Shown here: positions 16,751 to 27,414 of the stretch, piece after piece | How the letters are laid out: each line of letters opens with the position of its first letter | Position numbering within the stretch: the stretch's first letter is position 1 | NCBI GenBank assembly: GCA_035502995.1 | Contig: DATJTW010000055.1 | Span: 1-64,000, forward strand | Reading direction: 5' to 3' | DNA length: 64,000 bases | Source: CADEED01 sp035502995 | GTDB lineage: Bacteria; Pseudomonadota; Gammaproteobacteria; Steroidobacterales; Steroidobacteraceae | The notes under the pieces: model-generated | Told to the model about the DNA's origin: nothing | What the model saw: only the letters and a program-made list of their open reading frames with translations | Database searches by the model: none | Position numbers and translations under genes: made by a program

Positions 16751-17203
16751 TCACAACTTTTCGCCGGGCAGCTGGCTGGCTTGCGTCACCCAGGAGACGA
16801 AGCGGGCTTCGTCGAGCGTGTCCGTCTCGTGGAGGTGGAAGTAGCGGACGTGCGGCATCTTCGAGCTCACGGGTGGCACGGGATCGAGCTGCGCGCCGCA
16901 GAAGAAGGTGACCTTGAGGTAGCGGTCGAAGCAGTGGAGTGAGAGGAACCAGCGATCGGGCTCGACACCGTACAGCGGCGAGTTGTACTTCACGGCCTTG
17001 TTCACGGTCGGGACGGTGCGGACGATCAACGCATCGAGACGCTGCGCCAGCGGCCGTTTCCAGCCGGGTGCGGCGGCGATCCAGGCGCGGACCGGCGCGG
17101 CGCCGGTTCCCTTGGCGATCTGCGGATTGCCGCCGGAGAGCAGCGCCGGCTTCTTCGCTGTCGTGGACCGTGGCCGCGCCGGATTCTTCTTCCGGCCGGC
17201 CAC
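16751..17203 (-). CDS. DUF1801 domain protein
   Basis: 150 residues. A basic N-terminus (GRKKNPARPRSTTAKK) precedes a DUF1801/YdhG-like domain (VRTVPTVNKAVKYNSPLYGV, WFLSLHCFDRYLKVTFF). Family members are small cytoplasmic proteins, some linked to iron handling, and the function is not settled. GTG start 8 bases after the gyrB stop codon, so it is probably cotranscribed with gyrB. No good ribosome site is seen, which suggests coupling. The basic tail could contact nucleic acid (inference). Confidence 0.8.
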   Translation of the reverse strand: MAGRKKNPARPRSTTAKKPALLSGGNPQIAKGTGAAPVRAWIAAAPGWKRPLAQRLDALIVRTVPTVNKAVKYNSPLYGVEPDRWFLSLHCFDRYLKVTFFCGAQLDPVPPVSSKMPHVRYFHLHETDTLDEARFVSWVTQASQLPGEKL

Positions 17204-17211
17204 GTGAGTAA

Positions 17212-19626
<2,415 letters not shown>

Positions 19627-19652
19627 GACTGACTCGGAAAAACGGGCCCGGA

Positions 19653-20711
19653 TTATAGCTTCAGAACCCTGCCTTGTTCCACGTGAAACGTCGCTTTAGG
19701 TGCTTGAAATAGCGCGGTTTCCGGCGTGAGAGAGGTGGCGATCATCTGGCATTTCAGAGAGGCCAGTTCGTCGAACAAACGCTGCAGATTTTTCGCGTCC
19801 AGTTCGGCTGCGGGATCGTCCAGCAGCAGGATTGCCTGCAGCTGTTGTTCGTCCTGGAGCAGCTGCAGCTGGGACACGATCATCGCGATTGCGGTGAGCT
19901 TCTGCTGTCCGCGTGACAGCGTCTCCCGGGCCACGCGATTCTGCCGGCGCAGATTCACGTCGGCGCGGTGGGGTCCCGAGGTCGTCGTCCCACGCTGCCG
20001 ATCTCGCTCCGCGTGGTTCCGCAGGGAGTCCGCCAACGACGTGTCGGCAGCCCATCCCGTGAGGAAGGAGGCATTGACCTCCAGCTCTCCGAAGCGGCGG
20101 AAGGTTTGCGCGAGTCGCGGCAGCAGGCGATCCAAGGCGCGCCGTCGCGCGTCGGTGATGGCCTCCCCGCTCCGGATGAGCTCGGCATCCCAGGCGCCGA
20201 TCTCCGATGCCGCCGTCTTGAGCGCGGCATTGCGCTGTTTGAGCGCCCGGTTGTAGCGGGCCCACTGCGAAGCGAAGGTTGGTTCCACGTGGAACACGAG
20301 CCAGTCCAGCCAGCGGCGCCGGCGTTCCGGTCCCTGGTCGACCAGCTTGTGGATCTCGGGATCGATGGCCTGAACCGGAAAAACGCCGGACAGCTCGAGA
20401 AGCGACTGCGCGTTCTCCCCGTCGATTCGCGCGCGAGTGCCGCCGTCCGCCGAAATCTCGATTCCGGCCTGGCGCGGCGACAAATGGTCGCTACGGCCGA
20501 AGACCGTGAGCCTGGACTGGTGGTGTCTGATCAGCCGCTCGCTGCTTCGAGTGCGAAACGACCGTCCGCGGCCCAGAAGGAAAATGGCCTCCAGGACGGA
20601 GGTCTTGCCGGCCCCGTTCTCGCCGGCGATCAGATTCAGTTCCGGCGAGAACTCCAGCGACGCCGATTCGATGCATCGAACGTTCTCGATGCGGAGCTCG
20701 GCGAGAGCCAT
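19653..20711 (-). CDS. recF: DNA replication and repair protein RecF
   Basis: 352 residues. Walker A GENGAGKTS (around residue 30), the ABC-type signature LSRGQQKLTAIA and Walker B ILLLDDPAAELD mark this SMC-like ATPase, which helps RecOR load RecA at gaps. The ATG at 20711 gives MALAELRIENVRC, matching family starts; the longer frame to 20750 overlaps dnaN. The 3' half carries two parS-like palindromes (19675-19690 and 20281-20296), so the coding sequence appears to host centromere sites. Confidence 0.98.
   Translation of the reverse strand: MALAELRIENVRCIESASLEFSPELNLIAGENGAGKTSVLEAIFLLGRGRSFRTRSSERLIRHHQSRLTVFGRSDHLSPRQAGIEISADGGTRARIDGENAQSLLELSGVFPVQAIDPEIHKLVDQGPERRRRWLDWLVFHVEPTFASQWARYNRALKQRNAALKTAASEIGAWDAELIRSGEAITDARRRALDRLLPRLAQTFRRFGELEVNASFLTGWAADTSLADSLRNHAERDRQRGTTTSGPHRADVNLRRQNRVARETLSRGQQKLTAIAMIVSQLQLLQDEQQLQAILLLDDPAAELDAKNLQRLFDELASLKCQMIATSLTPETALFQAPKATFHVEQGRVLKL
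19675..19690. other. Putative parS centromere site inside recF (site 1)
   Basis: TGTTCCACGTGAAACG matches the bacterial parS consensus TGTTTCACGTGAAACA at 14 of 16 positions. It is even closer to Pseudomonas parS (TGTTCCACGTG[G/A]AAC). It lies about 2.2 kb from the proposed oriC. ParB would bind here and spread; parAB are not in this window. Confidence 0.75.
20281..20296. other. Putative parS centromere site inside recF (site 2)
   Basis: GGTTCCACGTGGAACA contains the perfect palindrome GTTCCACGTGGAAC, the Pseudomonas parS core. It matches the general consensus at 13 of 16 positions. It is 606 bp from site 1 in the same gene. Confidence 0.7.
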
Positions 20712-20724
20712 CGGCCGCGACCGA

Positions 20725-21822
20725 TCAGAGTCGCATCGGCATGACGACATACTTCGCCGTCGTTTCGCCGGCTGCGCGCACGAGGCAGCTGCTGTTGCCG
20801 TCGGTCAACCCCAGGACGACCTTCTCCGAATCGACCGCAGCCAGCGCGTCGAGCAGGTACGTGACGTTGAAGCCGATTTCGACCTCATCGCCCTTGTATG
20901 TGACCTCGACCTGGTCCTCGGCTTCTTCCTGTTCCGGGTTATGTGCCTGGATCGTGACGATATCTGACTTGAAATTGACGCGAACGCCGCGGTACTTCTC
21001 GTTTGAGAGGATGGCGGTGCGCTGCAGCGCCTGGCGTAGACCTTCACGGTCCGCCTCGACCTGCTTCGACGGGTTGGCCGGAATCACGCGGCCATATTCG
21101 GGAAAACGGCCGTCAATGAGCTTGGAAGTGAAGCGAATATCGCCGATCTGGGCGCGAACGTGGCTCGTCCCGATGGCCAGGTCCACGTTTCCGTCGCCGC
21201 CAAGGATCCGCTGGAGTTCGAGAACACCCTTGCGCGGCAGGATCACCTGCTGATTGGTCTTCGCTTTCGACTCCAGCTCCGCCTCGCACAGCGCCAGGCG
21301 GTGGCCATCGGTCGCGACCGCGCGCAGCGTCTTCCCATCGGTTTCGAGCAGAAGTCCGTTCAAATAGTAGCGAACGTCTTGCTGCGCCATCGAAAAGTGC
21401 GTCTTGTCGATCAAACGTCGGAAATCGCCTTGCGTGAGCGTCAACGTCTGCTGGGCATTGATCTCTTCGACGACCGGGAACTCCGTGGCCGGCAGCGTCG
21501 ACAGCGTGAAGCGCGACTTTCCGGCCTTGATCGACACACGTTCGCCGTCGGTCGCGAGCGTTACCTGCGTCTTCTCGGGGATCGCGCGGAAGATATCGAG
21601 CAACTTGCGCCCCGGGACCGTGATGTCTCCGGGTTGCTGGACGCTCGCCTCGCTCGTCGCCACCAGCTCCACCTCGAGGTCCGTGCCCGTGATGCTCACG
21701 CGGTTGTTGCGCGCTGCCAGCAAGATGTTGGAGAGAACGGGCATCGTTTGCCGACGTTCGACGACGCCAATGACACTTTGCAGGGGAGCAAGGATCTGCT
21801 CACGGGTGGCGGAGAGCTTCAT
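20725..21822 (-). CDS. dnaN: DNA polymerase III beta sliding clamp
   Basis: 365 residues, the standard clamp length, starting MKLSATREQILAPLQSVIGVVERRQTMPVLSN and ending YVVMPMRL, both typical. Three clamp domains form a dimeric ring that tethers polymerase III to DNA. The ATG at 21822 has AGAAGG about 8 bases upstream. recF starts 13 bases after its stop codon. It faces the dnaA-dnaN gap that holds the DnaA-box cluster. Confidence 0.99.
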   Translation of the reverse strand: MKLSATREQILAPLQSVIGVVERRQTMPVLSNILLAARNNRVSITGTDLEVELVATSEASVQQPGDITVPGRKLLDIFRAIPEKTQVTLATDGERVSIKAGKSRFTLSTLPATEFPVVEEINAQQTLTLTQGDFRRLIDKTHFSMAQQDVRYYLNGLLLETDGKTLRAVATDGHRLALCEAELESKAKTNQQVILPRKGVLELQRILGGDGNVDLAIGTSHVRAQIGDIRFTSKLIDGRFPEYGRVIPANPSKQVEADREGLRQALQRTAILSNEKYRGVRVNFKSDIVTIQAHNPEQEEAEDQVEVTYKGDEVEIGFNVTYLLDALAAVDSEKVVLGLTDGNSSCLVRAAGETTAKYVVMPMRL

Positions 21823-22026
21823 GCGATTGCCTTCTGTTCTTAAAGATTTAAAGCCAGTAGTAGCAGCTATAGAGCCTGTGGATGCCGGGGACTAGTCGAA
21901 AAGCTGATTGCCGTCAGTTGCTTGTCGTTCGTTTTCCCTAGGACCAACTTACCCACAGCGTGGGCGTCACCTGTTGATGGTCTGTGGACTGTTTTGTCCA
22001 CAAAACGATCCACAGGTATTCCCCAG
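21823..22026. other. oriC: Probable chromosomal replication origin (oriC)
   Basis: This 204-bp gap between dnaA and dnaN has DnaA-box-like 9-mers (consensus TTATCCACA): TTACCCACA at 21949 and TTGTCCACA at 21994 (8/9 each), CGATCCACA at 22006 and the complement of TGTGGATGC at 21877 (7/9 each), and a weaker one at 21983. The perfect palindrome GTTTTGT-CC-ACAAAAC covers 21991-22006. An AT-rich patch, TCTTAAAGATTTAAAG, near dnaN (about 21838-21853) could be the unwinding element. The placement matches Xanthomonas-type origins. Gene orientation flips across the dnaA-rpmH boundary next door. Confidence 0.75.
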
Positions 22027-23349
22027 TCATCCCGTCAGGGTTCTCAACAGGTTTTGATAATCCTCGCCGACCCGCTGCTCCGCCACACGCAGCTCCTTGA
22101 TGCGACCACAGGCGTGCAGAACCGTGGTGTGGTCGCGGCCGCCGAACGCGTCGCCGATCTCGGGAAGGCTGTGAGTCGTCAATTCTTTCGCGAGCGCCAT
22201 CGCAACCTGGCGCGGACGGGCGATGGAGCGACTGCGGCGTTTTGAGAGCAGGTCTGCCACGCGGACTTTGTAGTAGTCGGCCACCGTCTTCTGGATGTTT
22301 TCGATAGTGATCAATTTCGCCTGCAAAGTCAGCAGGTCTTTCAACGCGTCCTTGGTGAATTCGAGCGTGATCGGTCGGCCGGTGAAACGCGAATTCGCGA
22401 TGACGCGTTTCAACGCACCCTCGAGCTCGCGAACGTTCGAACGGATCCGCTTCGCGACGAAGAACGCGACTTCCTCCGGCAGCACGACGTTCGCCGCCTG
22501 CGCCTTGCCGATGAGGATGGCCACGCAGGTCTCGATGTCCGGCGGTTCGATCGCGACGGTCAAACCCCAGCCGAAGCGGGATTTCAGCCGTTCTTCGAGC
22601 CCCGACACTTCCTTCGGATAGCGATCGCAGGTGACGATGACCTGCTGCTGCCCTTCGAGCAGCGCATTGAACGTGTGGAAGAACTCTTCCTGCGAGCGAT
22701 CCTTGTTCGCGAAGAACTGGATGTCGTCGATCAGCAGCGCGTCCAATGACCGGTACGCGGTCTTGAACTCGTTCATCTTGTTGTGTTGGAGCGCGATGAC
22801 CATGTCGCTCACGAAACGCTCGGAGTGGATGTACGCCACGCGCGCTTCGGGATCACGCTGCTTGATCGAATGACCCACCGCCTGCATCAGGTGCGTCTTG
22901 CCCAGGCCGACGCCACCGTAGATGAACAGCGGGTTGTACGCGCGGCCCGGATTCTCCGCGACCTGCACCGCCGCGGCCTTCGCGAGCTGGTTGCTCTTGC
23001 CCTCGACGAATCCATCGAACGTGAAGTCCGCATTCAGCCGTACGCCGACGACGATGCCTTCGCTGCGCTTCGGCCGCGCCGGCGGATCGAGCTCCGCCAC
23101 GCGCACCTGCTCGGGCACGCGCGAGCCCACCTCGACCGTGACGATGGGCGCATCGCCCTCGACGAACCGGCGGACGATCTCGCCGAGACGTGACAATAAA
23201 TGGGCGTTCACCCAGTCGACGGCGAACCGGTTCGGCGCCAGGAGTTTCAGCGCGCCATTGCTCTCGATGGCCTGCAGCGGCCGCACCCAGGTGTTGAAAT
23301 GCTCGCCCGGCAGCTCTTCCTCGAGCGCACGCACGCAGCGCGACCACAA
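22027..23349 (-). CDS. dnaA: Chromosomal replication initiator DnaA
   Basis: About 440 residues with the proposed TTG start. Domain I reads LWSRCVRALEEELPGEHFNTWVRPLQA. The AAA+ domain has Walker A GGVGLGKTHL, Walker B LLIDDIQFF and the box VII arginine region. The C-terminal helix-turn-helix ends with the signature GGRDHTTVLHA. The frame has no ATG near the expected start. TTG at 23349 is preceded by GGAG 6 bases away and fits the length of Xanthomonas DnaA. A GTG at 23484 would add 45 unusual residues and lies within a palindrome. It binds the boxes in the adjacent dnaA-dnaN gap and opens oriC. Confidence 0.95.
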   Translation of the reverse strand: MWSRCVRALEEELPGEHFNTWVRPLQAIESNGALKLLAPNRFAVDWVNAHLLSRLGEIVRRFVEGDAPIVTVEVGSRVPEQVRVAELDPPARPKRSEGIVVGVRLNADFTFDGFVEGKSNQLAKAAAVQVAENPGRAYNPLFIYGGVGLGKTHLMQAVGHSIKQRDPEARVAYIHSERFVSDMVIALQHNKMNEFKTAYRSLDALLIDDIQFFANKDRSQEEFFHTFNALLEGQQQVIVTCDRYPKEVSGLEERLKSRFGWGLTVAIEPPDIETCVAILIGKAQAANVVLPEEVAFFVAKRIRSNVRELEGALKRVIANSRFTGRPITLEFTKDALKDLLTLQAKLITIENIQKTVADYYKVRVADLLSKRRSRSIARPRQVAMALAKELTTHSLPEIGDAFGGRDHTTVLHACGRIKELRVAEQRVGEDYQNLLRTLTG

Positions 23350-23477
23350 CCCGCTCTCCGCCTGAACTAATTCGCGTGTCGCTGCTGTCAAGGCGTGGCC
23401 CGGCTCGGGTGGGTTGGGGGTGGAAAAAAGGGGGAGCGAGTCTAGCCGGTATCGAATTCTTTCTGGAGAGGGAATTG

Positions 23478-23507
23478 TTGACACTCGGAGTGTCCGCTGC
23501 GTACCCT
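23478..23507 (+). promoter_or_regulatory. Putative rpmH promoter overlapping a 15-bp palindrome
   Basis: TTGACA (23478-23483, a perfect -35) stands 18 bp from TACCCT (23502-23507). The palindrome GACACTC-G-GAGTGTC (23480-23494) covers the -35 and spacer, the right place for a repressor or DnaA-independent regulator acting on rpmH. The dnaA promoter should lie nearby on the other strand. Confidence 0.5.
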
Positions 23508-23551
23508 TCCCGCCCTTTTTTGCGAGAGATCAGGCGGAAGGGCCGATCATC

Positions 23552-23686
23552 ATGAAACGCACTTATCAGCCGAGCAAGATCAAGCGCAAACGCGCCACCG
23601 GATTCCGCGCCCGCATGAAGACCACGGGCGGCAAGAAAGTTCTCGCGCGTCGCCGCGCGAAGGGCCGCAAGAAGATCGTTCCCTAA
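23552..23686 (+). CDS. rpmH: 50S ribosomal protein L34
   Basis: 44 residues, MKRTYQPSKIKRKRATGFRARM..., the invariant basic L34 sequence of bacteria. It is a component of the large ribosomal subunit. The ATG at 23552 gives the standard length; the longer open frame upstream is non-coding. First gene of the rpmH-rnpA-yidD-yidC operon. Confidence 0.99.
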   Translation: MKRTYQPSKIKRKRATGFRARMKTTGGKKVLARRRAKGRKKIVP

Positions 23687-23710
23687 CCGGAACGCGCTTC
23701 GGCGCGGGCG

Positions 23711-24088
23711 ATGCAGCCCAGCCCTCGATTGCGCTTCGGCGCGGAATTGCGCCTGCGAAGCAAGCTGCAGTTCGATGCGATCTATGCGAGCGGCAAGCGC
23801 ATCGATGACCGGTTCTTCGGAATTCGCGTCAAACCCAACGGACTCGCTCATCCACGCATCGGGCTGGCAGTCGCCGTGAAGGTCGCCGGCGGCGGTGTCG
23901 CGCGCAATCGCACACGGCGCCTCGTGCGCGAATCCTTCCGCCTGGCGCAACACCAGTTGCCCGCCGTCGACATCGTGGTCTCGGCAAAATTTCCGGCGCG
24001 CGAAGCACCAGCGGCGATGCTGCGTGCTAGCCTCGCGACCCTTTGGCAACGCATCTCGAGTACATGCGCTCCGTCCTCAAAATCCTGA
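23711..24088 (+). CDS. rnpA: Ribonuclease P protein component
   Basis: 125 residues. LRFGAELRLRSKLQFDAIYASGKRI and the RNR-type motif GGGVARNRTRRLVRESFRL identify the RNase P protein, which helps the catalytic RNA cut tRNA 5' leaders. It starts 24 bases after rpmH and its last 25 bases overlap yidD, an arrangement common in proteobacteria. Confidence 0.97.
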   Translation: MQPSPRLRFGAELRLRSKLQFDAIYASGKRIDDRFFGIRVKPNGLAHPRIGLAVAVKVAGGGVARNRTRRLVRESFRLAQHQLPAVDIVVSAKFPAREAPAAMLRASLATLWQRISSTCAPSSKS

Positions 24089-24300
24089 TCCGCGTGTACC
24101 AGGTCGCCATCAGCCCGTTGCTCGGGCCGAACTGCCGTTTTTATCCCTCGTGCTCGCACTACGCGATCGAGGCCATCGAGACCCACGGCAGCCTGCGTGG
24201 CGCCTGGCTCACCCTCAAGCGCATCGGGCGCTGTCACCCCTGGCACGAAGGCGGGTTCGATCCGGTCCCCGGCCGCTGCCTGAATCATTCGCATGACTAA
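24064..24300 (+). CDS. yidD: Membrane protein insertion efficiency factor YidD
   Basis: 78 residues. The family core is RVYQVAISPLLGPNCRFYPSCSHYAIEAI ending in HPWHEGGFDPVP, with the conserved cysteines. It is a small membrane-associated protein that assists YidC-dependent insertion. The ATG at 24064 (MRSVLKILIRVYQ) matches the usual start; an in-frame TTG at 24043 is less likely. It overlaps rnpA upstream and yidC downstream by 8 bases. Confidence 0.96.
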   Translation: MRSVLKILIRVYQVAISPLLGPNCRFYPSCSHYAIEAIETHGSLRGAWLTLKRIGRCHPWHEGGFDPVPGRCLNHSHD

Positions 24301-26017
24301 CAACATTCGCGTCTTCCTGTGGCTGGGCCTCGCGCTCGCCGTGTGGCTGAACTACTCGCAGTGGCAGCAGGACTACGGTCCGAAGCCGGTGCCGCCGACC
24401 ACTCTGGCCCCGGGCGCACCAAAGCCGGCGTCGATGGAGGACACTGTCCCCCAGGCGGCTCAAACGACCGCAGCCAACCCCGCCGCGACCTCGGACTCCG
24501 TGCCGACCGCCGCGGTCCCTGCCGCTCCCGCCGACGCGTCGGCCGCGATCGAGACGGCGGGCCTCGTGCACGTCGTCACCGACGTCCTCGAGATCGACAT
24601 CGATCTGAAGGGCGGCACGCTGGTCCGCGCCGCGTTGCGCGGCTATCCGATCGTGAAGGGACAGCCGGACCCGGTCGTGCTCTTCAACCGCGACGGTGCC
24701 GACACTAACTACGTGCTCCAGACCGGCCTCTCGGCCGCGAAGGCCGGCGAGCGCGCGCCGACGCATCTCGAGACGTTCACCAGCGCCGCGACTTCGTACG
24801 AGCTCGCCGCCGGCCAGGACGAGCTGCGCGTGCCGCTGACCTGGACCGACGGCAATGGAGTCACCGTCGCCAAGACCTTCGTCTTCCATCGCAGCGCCTT
24901 CGACATCGATCTCGATTACGCCGTCGACAACCAGTCGGCCGCGCCGTGGACGGTCAGCTCGTATGCCCGCATCGTGCGCACAGATCCGCCGGTCGAACGC
25001 TCCATGTTCAAGGTCGAGAGCTACGCGTTCCGCGGCCCCGCGATCTGGGCGCCCGACAAGGCGGGCGGCGACAACATCTATCGTCGCCTCAAGATCGAGA
25101 AGCCCGACGACATCAAGATCCCCTCGCCGGTCGAGAACGGCTGGCTCGCGGGCATGCAGCACCATTTCGTCAGCGCCATCATTCCGGCCGCGAATCGCAA
25201 GTACACGTATTCGCTGAACGTGAAGGATCGCCAGTACATGCTCGGCGCCGTCGGCCCCGTCGACTCGATCGCGCCGAACGCCAAGGGCGAGATCAAGGAA
25301 AAGCTGTTCGTCGGCCCGAAGCTGCAGAAGCAGCTGATCTCGCTGCATCCCGAGCTGTACCGCGTCGCGGACTACGGCGTGCTGACGATGCTGTCGCGCC
25401 CGCTGTTCCTGCTGCTCGATTTCCTGCATTCGCTGGTGCGCAACTGGGGCCTCGCGATCATCTTCGCGACGTTCCTGCTGAAGCTCGCCTTCTATCCGCT
25501 CTCGGAGAAGGCCGGCCGGTCGATGGCGCGCATGCGCGCGCTCGCACCGCGCATGAAGGCGCTGCAGGAACAGTACAAGGACGACCGCACGAAGCTCGGT
25601 CAGGCCACGATGGACCTGTACAAGACCGAGAAGGTGAACCCGGTCGCCGGCTGCCTGCCGATGATCATCCAGATGCCGGTGTTCCTCGCGTTCTACTGGG
25701 TGTTGCTCGAGAGCACCGAGATGCGCCAGGCGCCGTTCCTCGGCTGGATCAACGATCTGTCGTCGCGCGATCCCTTCTTCATCCTGCCGGCGCTGAACGG
25801 TCTCGCGATGTGGTTCCAGCAGAAGCTGAACCCGCCGCCGCCGGATCCGATGCAGGCAAAGCTGTTCCAGTTCATGCCGGTCGTGTTCTCGGTGATGTTC
25901 GCGTTCTTCCCCGCGGGCCTGGTCCTGTACTGGGTCACGAACACCGGCCTGTCGATCCTCCAGCAGTGGAACATCAACCGGAAGATCGCCGCCGAGGACG
26001 CGTCGCGCCGCCGCTGA
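24293..26017 (+). CDS. yidC: Membrane protein insertase YidC
   Basis: 574 residues. The first transmembrane segment is IRVFLWLGLALAVWLNYSQW, followed by a Pro/Ala-rich linker and the large periplasmic domain of Gram-negative YidC (about 90-340). The core of five helices includes NWGLAIIFATFLLKLAFYPL (holding the groove Arg/Lys region), GCLPMIIQMPVFLAFYWVL and FFPAGLVLYWVTNTGLSILQQW. It inserts membrane proteins alone or with SecYEG. The ATG lies inside yidD; mnmE follows after 43 bases. Confidence 0.98.
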   Translation: MTNNIRVFLWLGLALAVWLNYSQWQQDYGPKPVPPTTLAPGAPKPASMEDTVPQAAQTTAANPAATSDSVPTAAVPAAPADASAAIETAGLVHVVTDVLEIDIDLKGGTLVRAALRGYPIVKGQPDPVVLFNRDGADTNYVLQTGLSAAKAGERAPTHLETFTSAATSYELAAGQDELRVPLTWTDGNGVTVAKTFVFHRSAFDIDLDYAVDNQSAAPWTVSSYARIVRTDPPVERSMFKVESYAFRGPAIWAPDKAGGDNIYRRLKIEKPDDIKIPSPVENGWLAGMQHHFVSAIIPAANRKYTYSLNVKDRQYMLGAVGPVDSIAPNAKGEIKEKLFVGPKLQKQLISLHPELYRVADYGVLTMLSRPLFLLLDFLHSLVRNWGLAIIFATFLLKLAFYPLSEKAGRSMARMRALAPRMKALQEQYKDDRTKLGQATMDLYKTEKVNPVAGCLPMIIQMPVFLAFYWVLLESTEMRQAPFLGWINDLSSRDPFFILPALNGLAMWFQQKLNPPPPDPMQAKLFQFMPVVFSVMFAFFPAGLVLYWVTNTGLSILQQWNINRKIAAEDASRRR

Positions 26018-26060
26018 GTGCCGCGTCGCAGCGTGCATTCGCCGGCGTAGACTCGGCGCG

Positions 26061-27413
26061 GTGACGCATCCGGACACCATCGTGGCGGCGGCGACGCCGC
26101 CCGGGCGCGGCGGCGTCGGCGTGGTGCGCGTCTCGGGTCCGAAGACGCCGGAGATCGCCGCGACGCTGGTGGGCGAACTACCCGCCGCACGACACGCCAC
26201 GCTCGCGCGCTTCGTGGATCGCGACGGCGAACCCATCGACGTCGGCCTCGCGCTGTTCTTCCCCGGTCCGCAGTCGTACACCGGCGAGCACGTGCTCGAG
26301 CTGCAGGGTCACGGCGGGCCGATGGTCATGGAGCGTCTCGTCGACCGCGTGCTCGAGCTCGGCGCACGCCGCGCGCGGCCCGGCGAATTCACCGAGCGTG
26401 CGTTCCTCAACGACAAGATCGATCTCGCGCAGGCCGAAGCCGTCGCGGACCTGATCGATGCCGGCTCGCGCGACGCGGCGCGCGCGGCGATGCGCTCGTT
26501 GCAGGGCGAATTCTCGAGCATGGTGCAGGGACTCACCGACGCGCTGATCGACCTGCGCACCTACGTGGAAGCGGCCATCGACTTCCCCGAGGAAGAGGTG
26601 GATTTTCTCGCCGATGCGGAGCTCGATCAGCGACTCACGTCCGTGCGCGGACACTTCGACGGCGTCACCGCCGCCGCCGGCCAGGGCCGGCTGCTGCGCG
26701 ACGGTCTCACCGTCGTGCTCGCCGGCCGTCCGAACGCCGGCAAGTCGAGCCTGCTCAACCGCCTCGCCGGCTACGACGCGGCGATCGTCACCGAGATCCC
26801 GGGCACCACGCGCGACGTGCTGCGCGAACGCATCGACATCGACGGCCTGCCGCTGCACGTGCTCGACACCGCCGGCCTGCGGGACTCCGACGACGTCGTC
26901 GAGCGCGAAGGCGTCAAGCGCGCCGCCGCCGAGATGGCGCGCGCCGATCGCGTGTTGTTCGTCGTCGATTGCGGCAACGATCCCGGCGGGCGCGCGTACG
27001 AGGAAGAACGTTCGCGTCTGCCGGCGGAGGTGCCGGTGACGCTGGTGTTCAACAAGATCGATCTCGGATCGGGGTTACCCGTAGCCGATACGGTTTCGGG
27101 CCCGCCGAGCGTGCACGTGTCGGCCGCGACCGGGCAGGGTCTCGAGCTGCTGCGGGCTCACCTGAAGGACAGCGTGAGCTTCCAGACGGCCGGAAACGGC
27201 AGCATCTCCGCGCGTCGACGACATCTGGAAGCCCTGGCCCGCGCGCGGCAACATGTCGAGCGCGCGGCGGAGCAGCTGACGCAGCGACGAGCGGGAGAGC
27301 TCGTCGCGGAGGAGTTGCGCGCGGCGCAACGGTCGCTCGACGAGATCACCGGCGTGTTCAGCGCCGACGACCTGTTGGGCCGCATCTTCGGATCGTTCTG
27401 CATAGGGAAGTGA
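26061..27413 (+). CDS. mnmE: tRNA modification GTPase MnmE
   Basis: 450 residues. An N-terminal tetrahydrofolate-binding domain (TIVAAATPPGRGGVGVVRVSG) leads to a helical domain that carries an inserted G domain: GRPNAGKSS at about 222, DTAGLRDSDD and FNKID. The C-terminal motif FCIGK has the conserved Cys. With MnmG it makes the 5-carboxymethylaminomethyl group on wobble uridine 34. GTG start. A small HExxH gene follows one base after its stop codon, whereas mnmG is 4.4 kb further on. Confidence 0.98.
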   Translation: MTHPDTIVAAATPPGRGGVGVVRVSGPKTPEIAATLVGELPAARHATLARFVDRDGEPIDVGLALFFPGPQSYTGEHVLELQGHGGPMVMERLVDRVLELGARRARPGEFTERAFLNDKIDLAQAEAVADLIDAGSRDAARAAMRSLQGEFSSMVQGLTDALIDLRTYVEAAIDFPEEEVDFLADAELDQRLTSVRGHFDGVTAAAGQGRLLRDGLTVVLAGRPNAGKSSLLNRLAGYDAAIVTEIPGTTRDVLRERIDIDGLPLHVLDTAGLRDSDDVVEREGVKRAAAEMARADRVLFVVDCGNDPGGRAYEEERSRLPAEVPVTLVFNKIDLGSGLPVADTVSGPPSVHVSAATGQGLELLRAHLKDSVSFQTAGNGSISARRRHLEALARARQHVERAAEQLTQRRAGELVAEELRAAQRSLDEITGVFSADDLLGRIFGSFCIGK

Positions 27414-27414
27414 C

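Noticed and set aside
23350..23484. 45-residue N-terminal extension of DnaA from GTG 23484
   Set aside because: Sequence is unlike DnaA domain I, the start codon lies in a palindrome, and a TTG with a good ribosome site fits the family length.
23350..23551. Possible oriC between dnaA and rpmH, as in Pseudomonas
   Set aside because: No DnaA-box-like 9-mers were seen there, whereas the dnaA-dnaN gap holds several.
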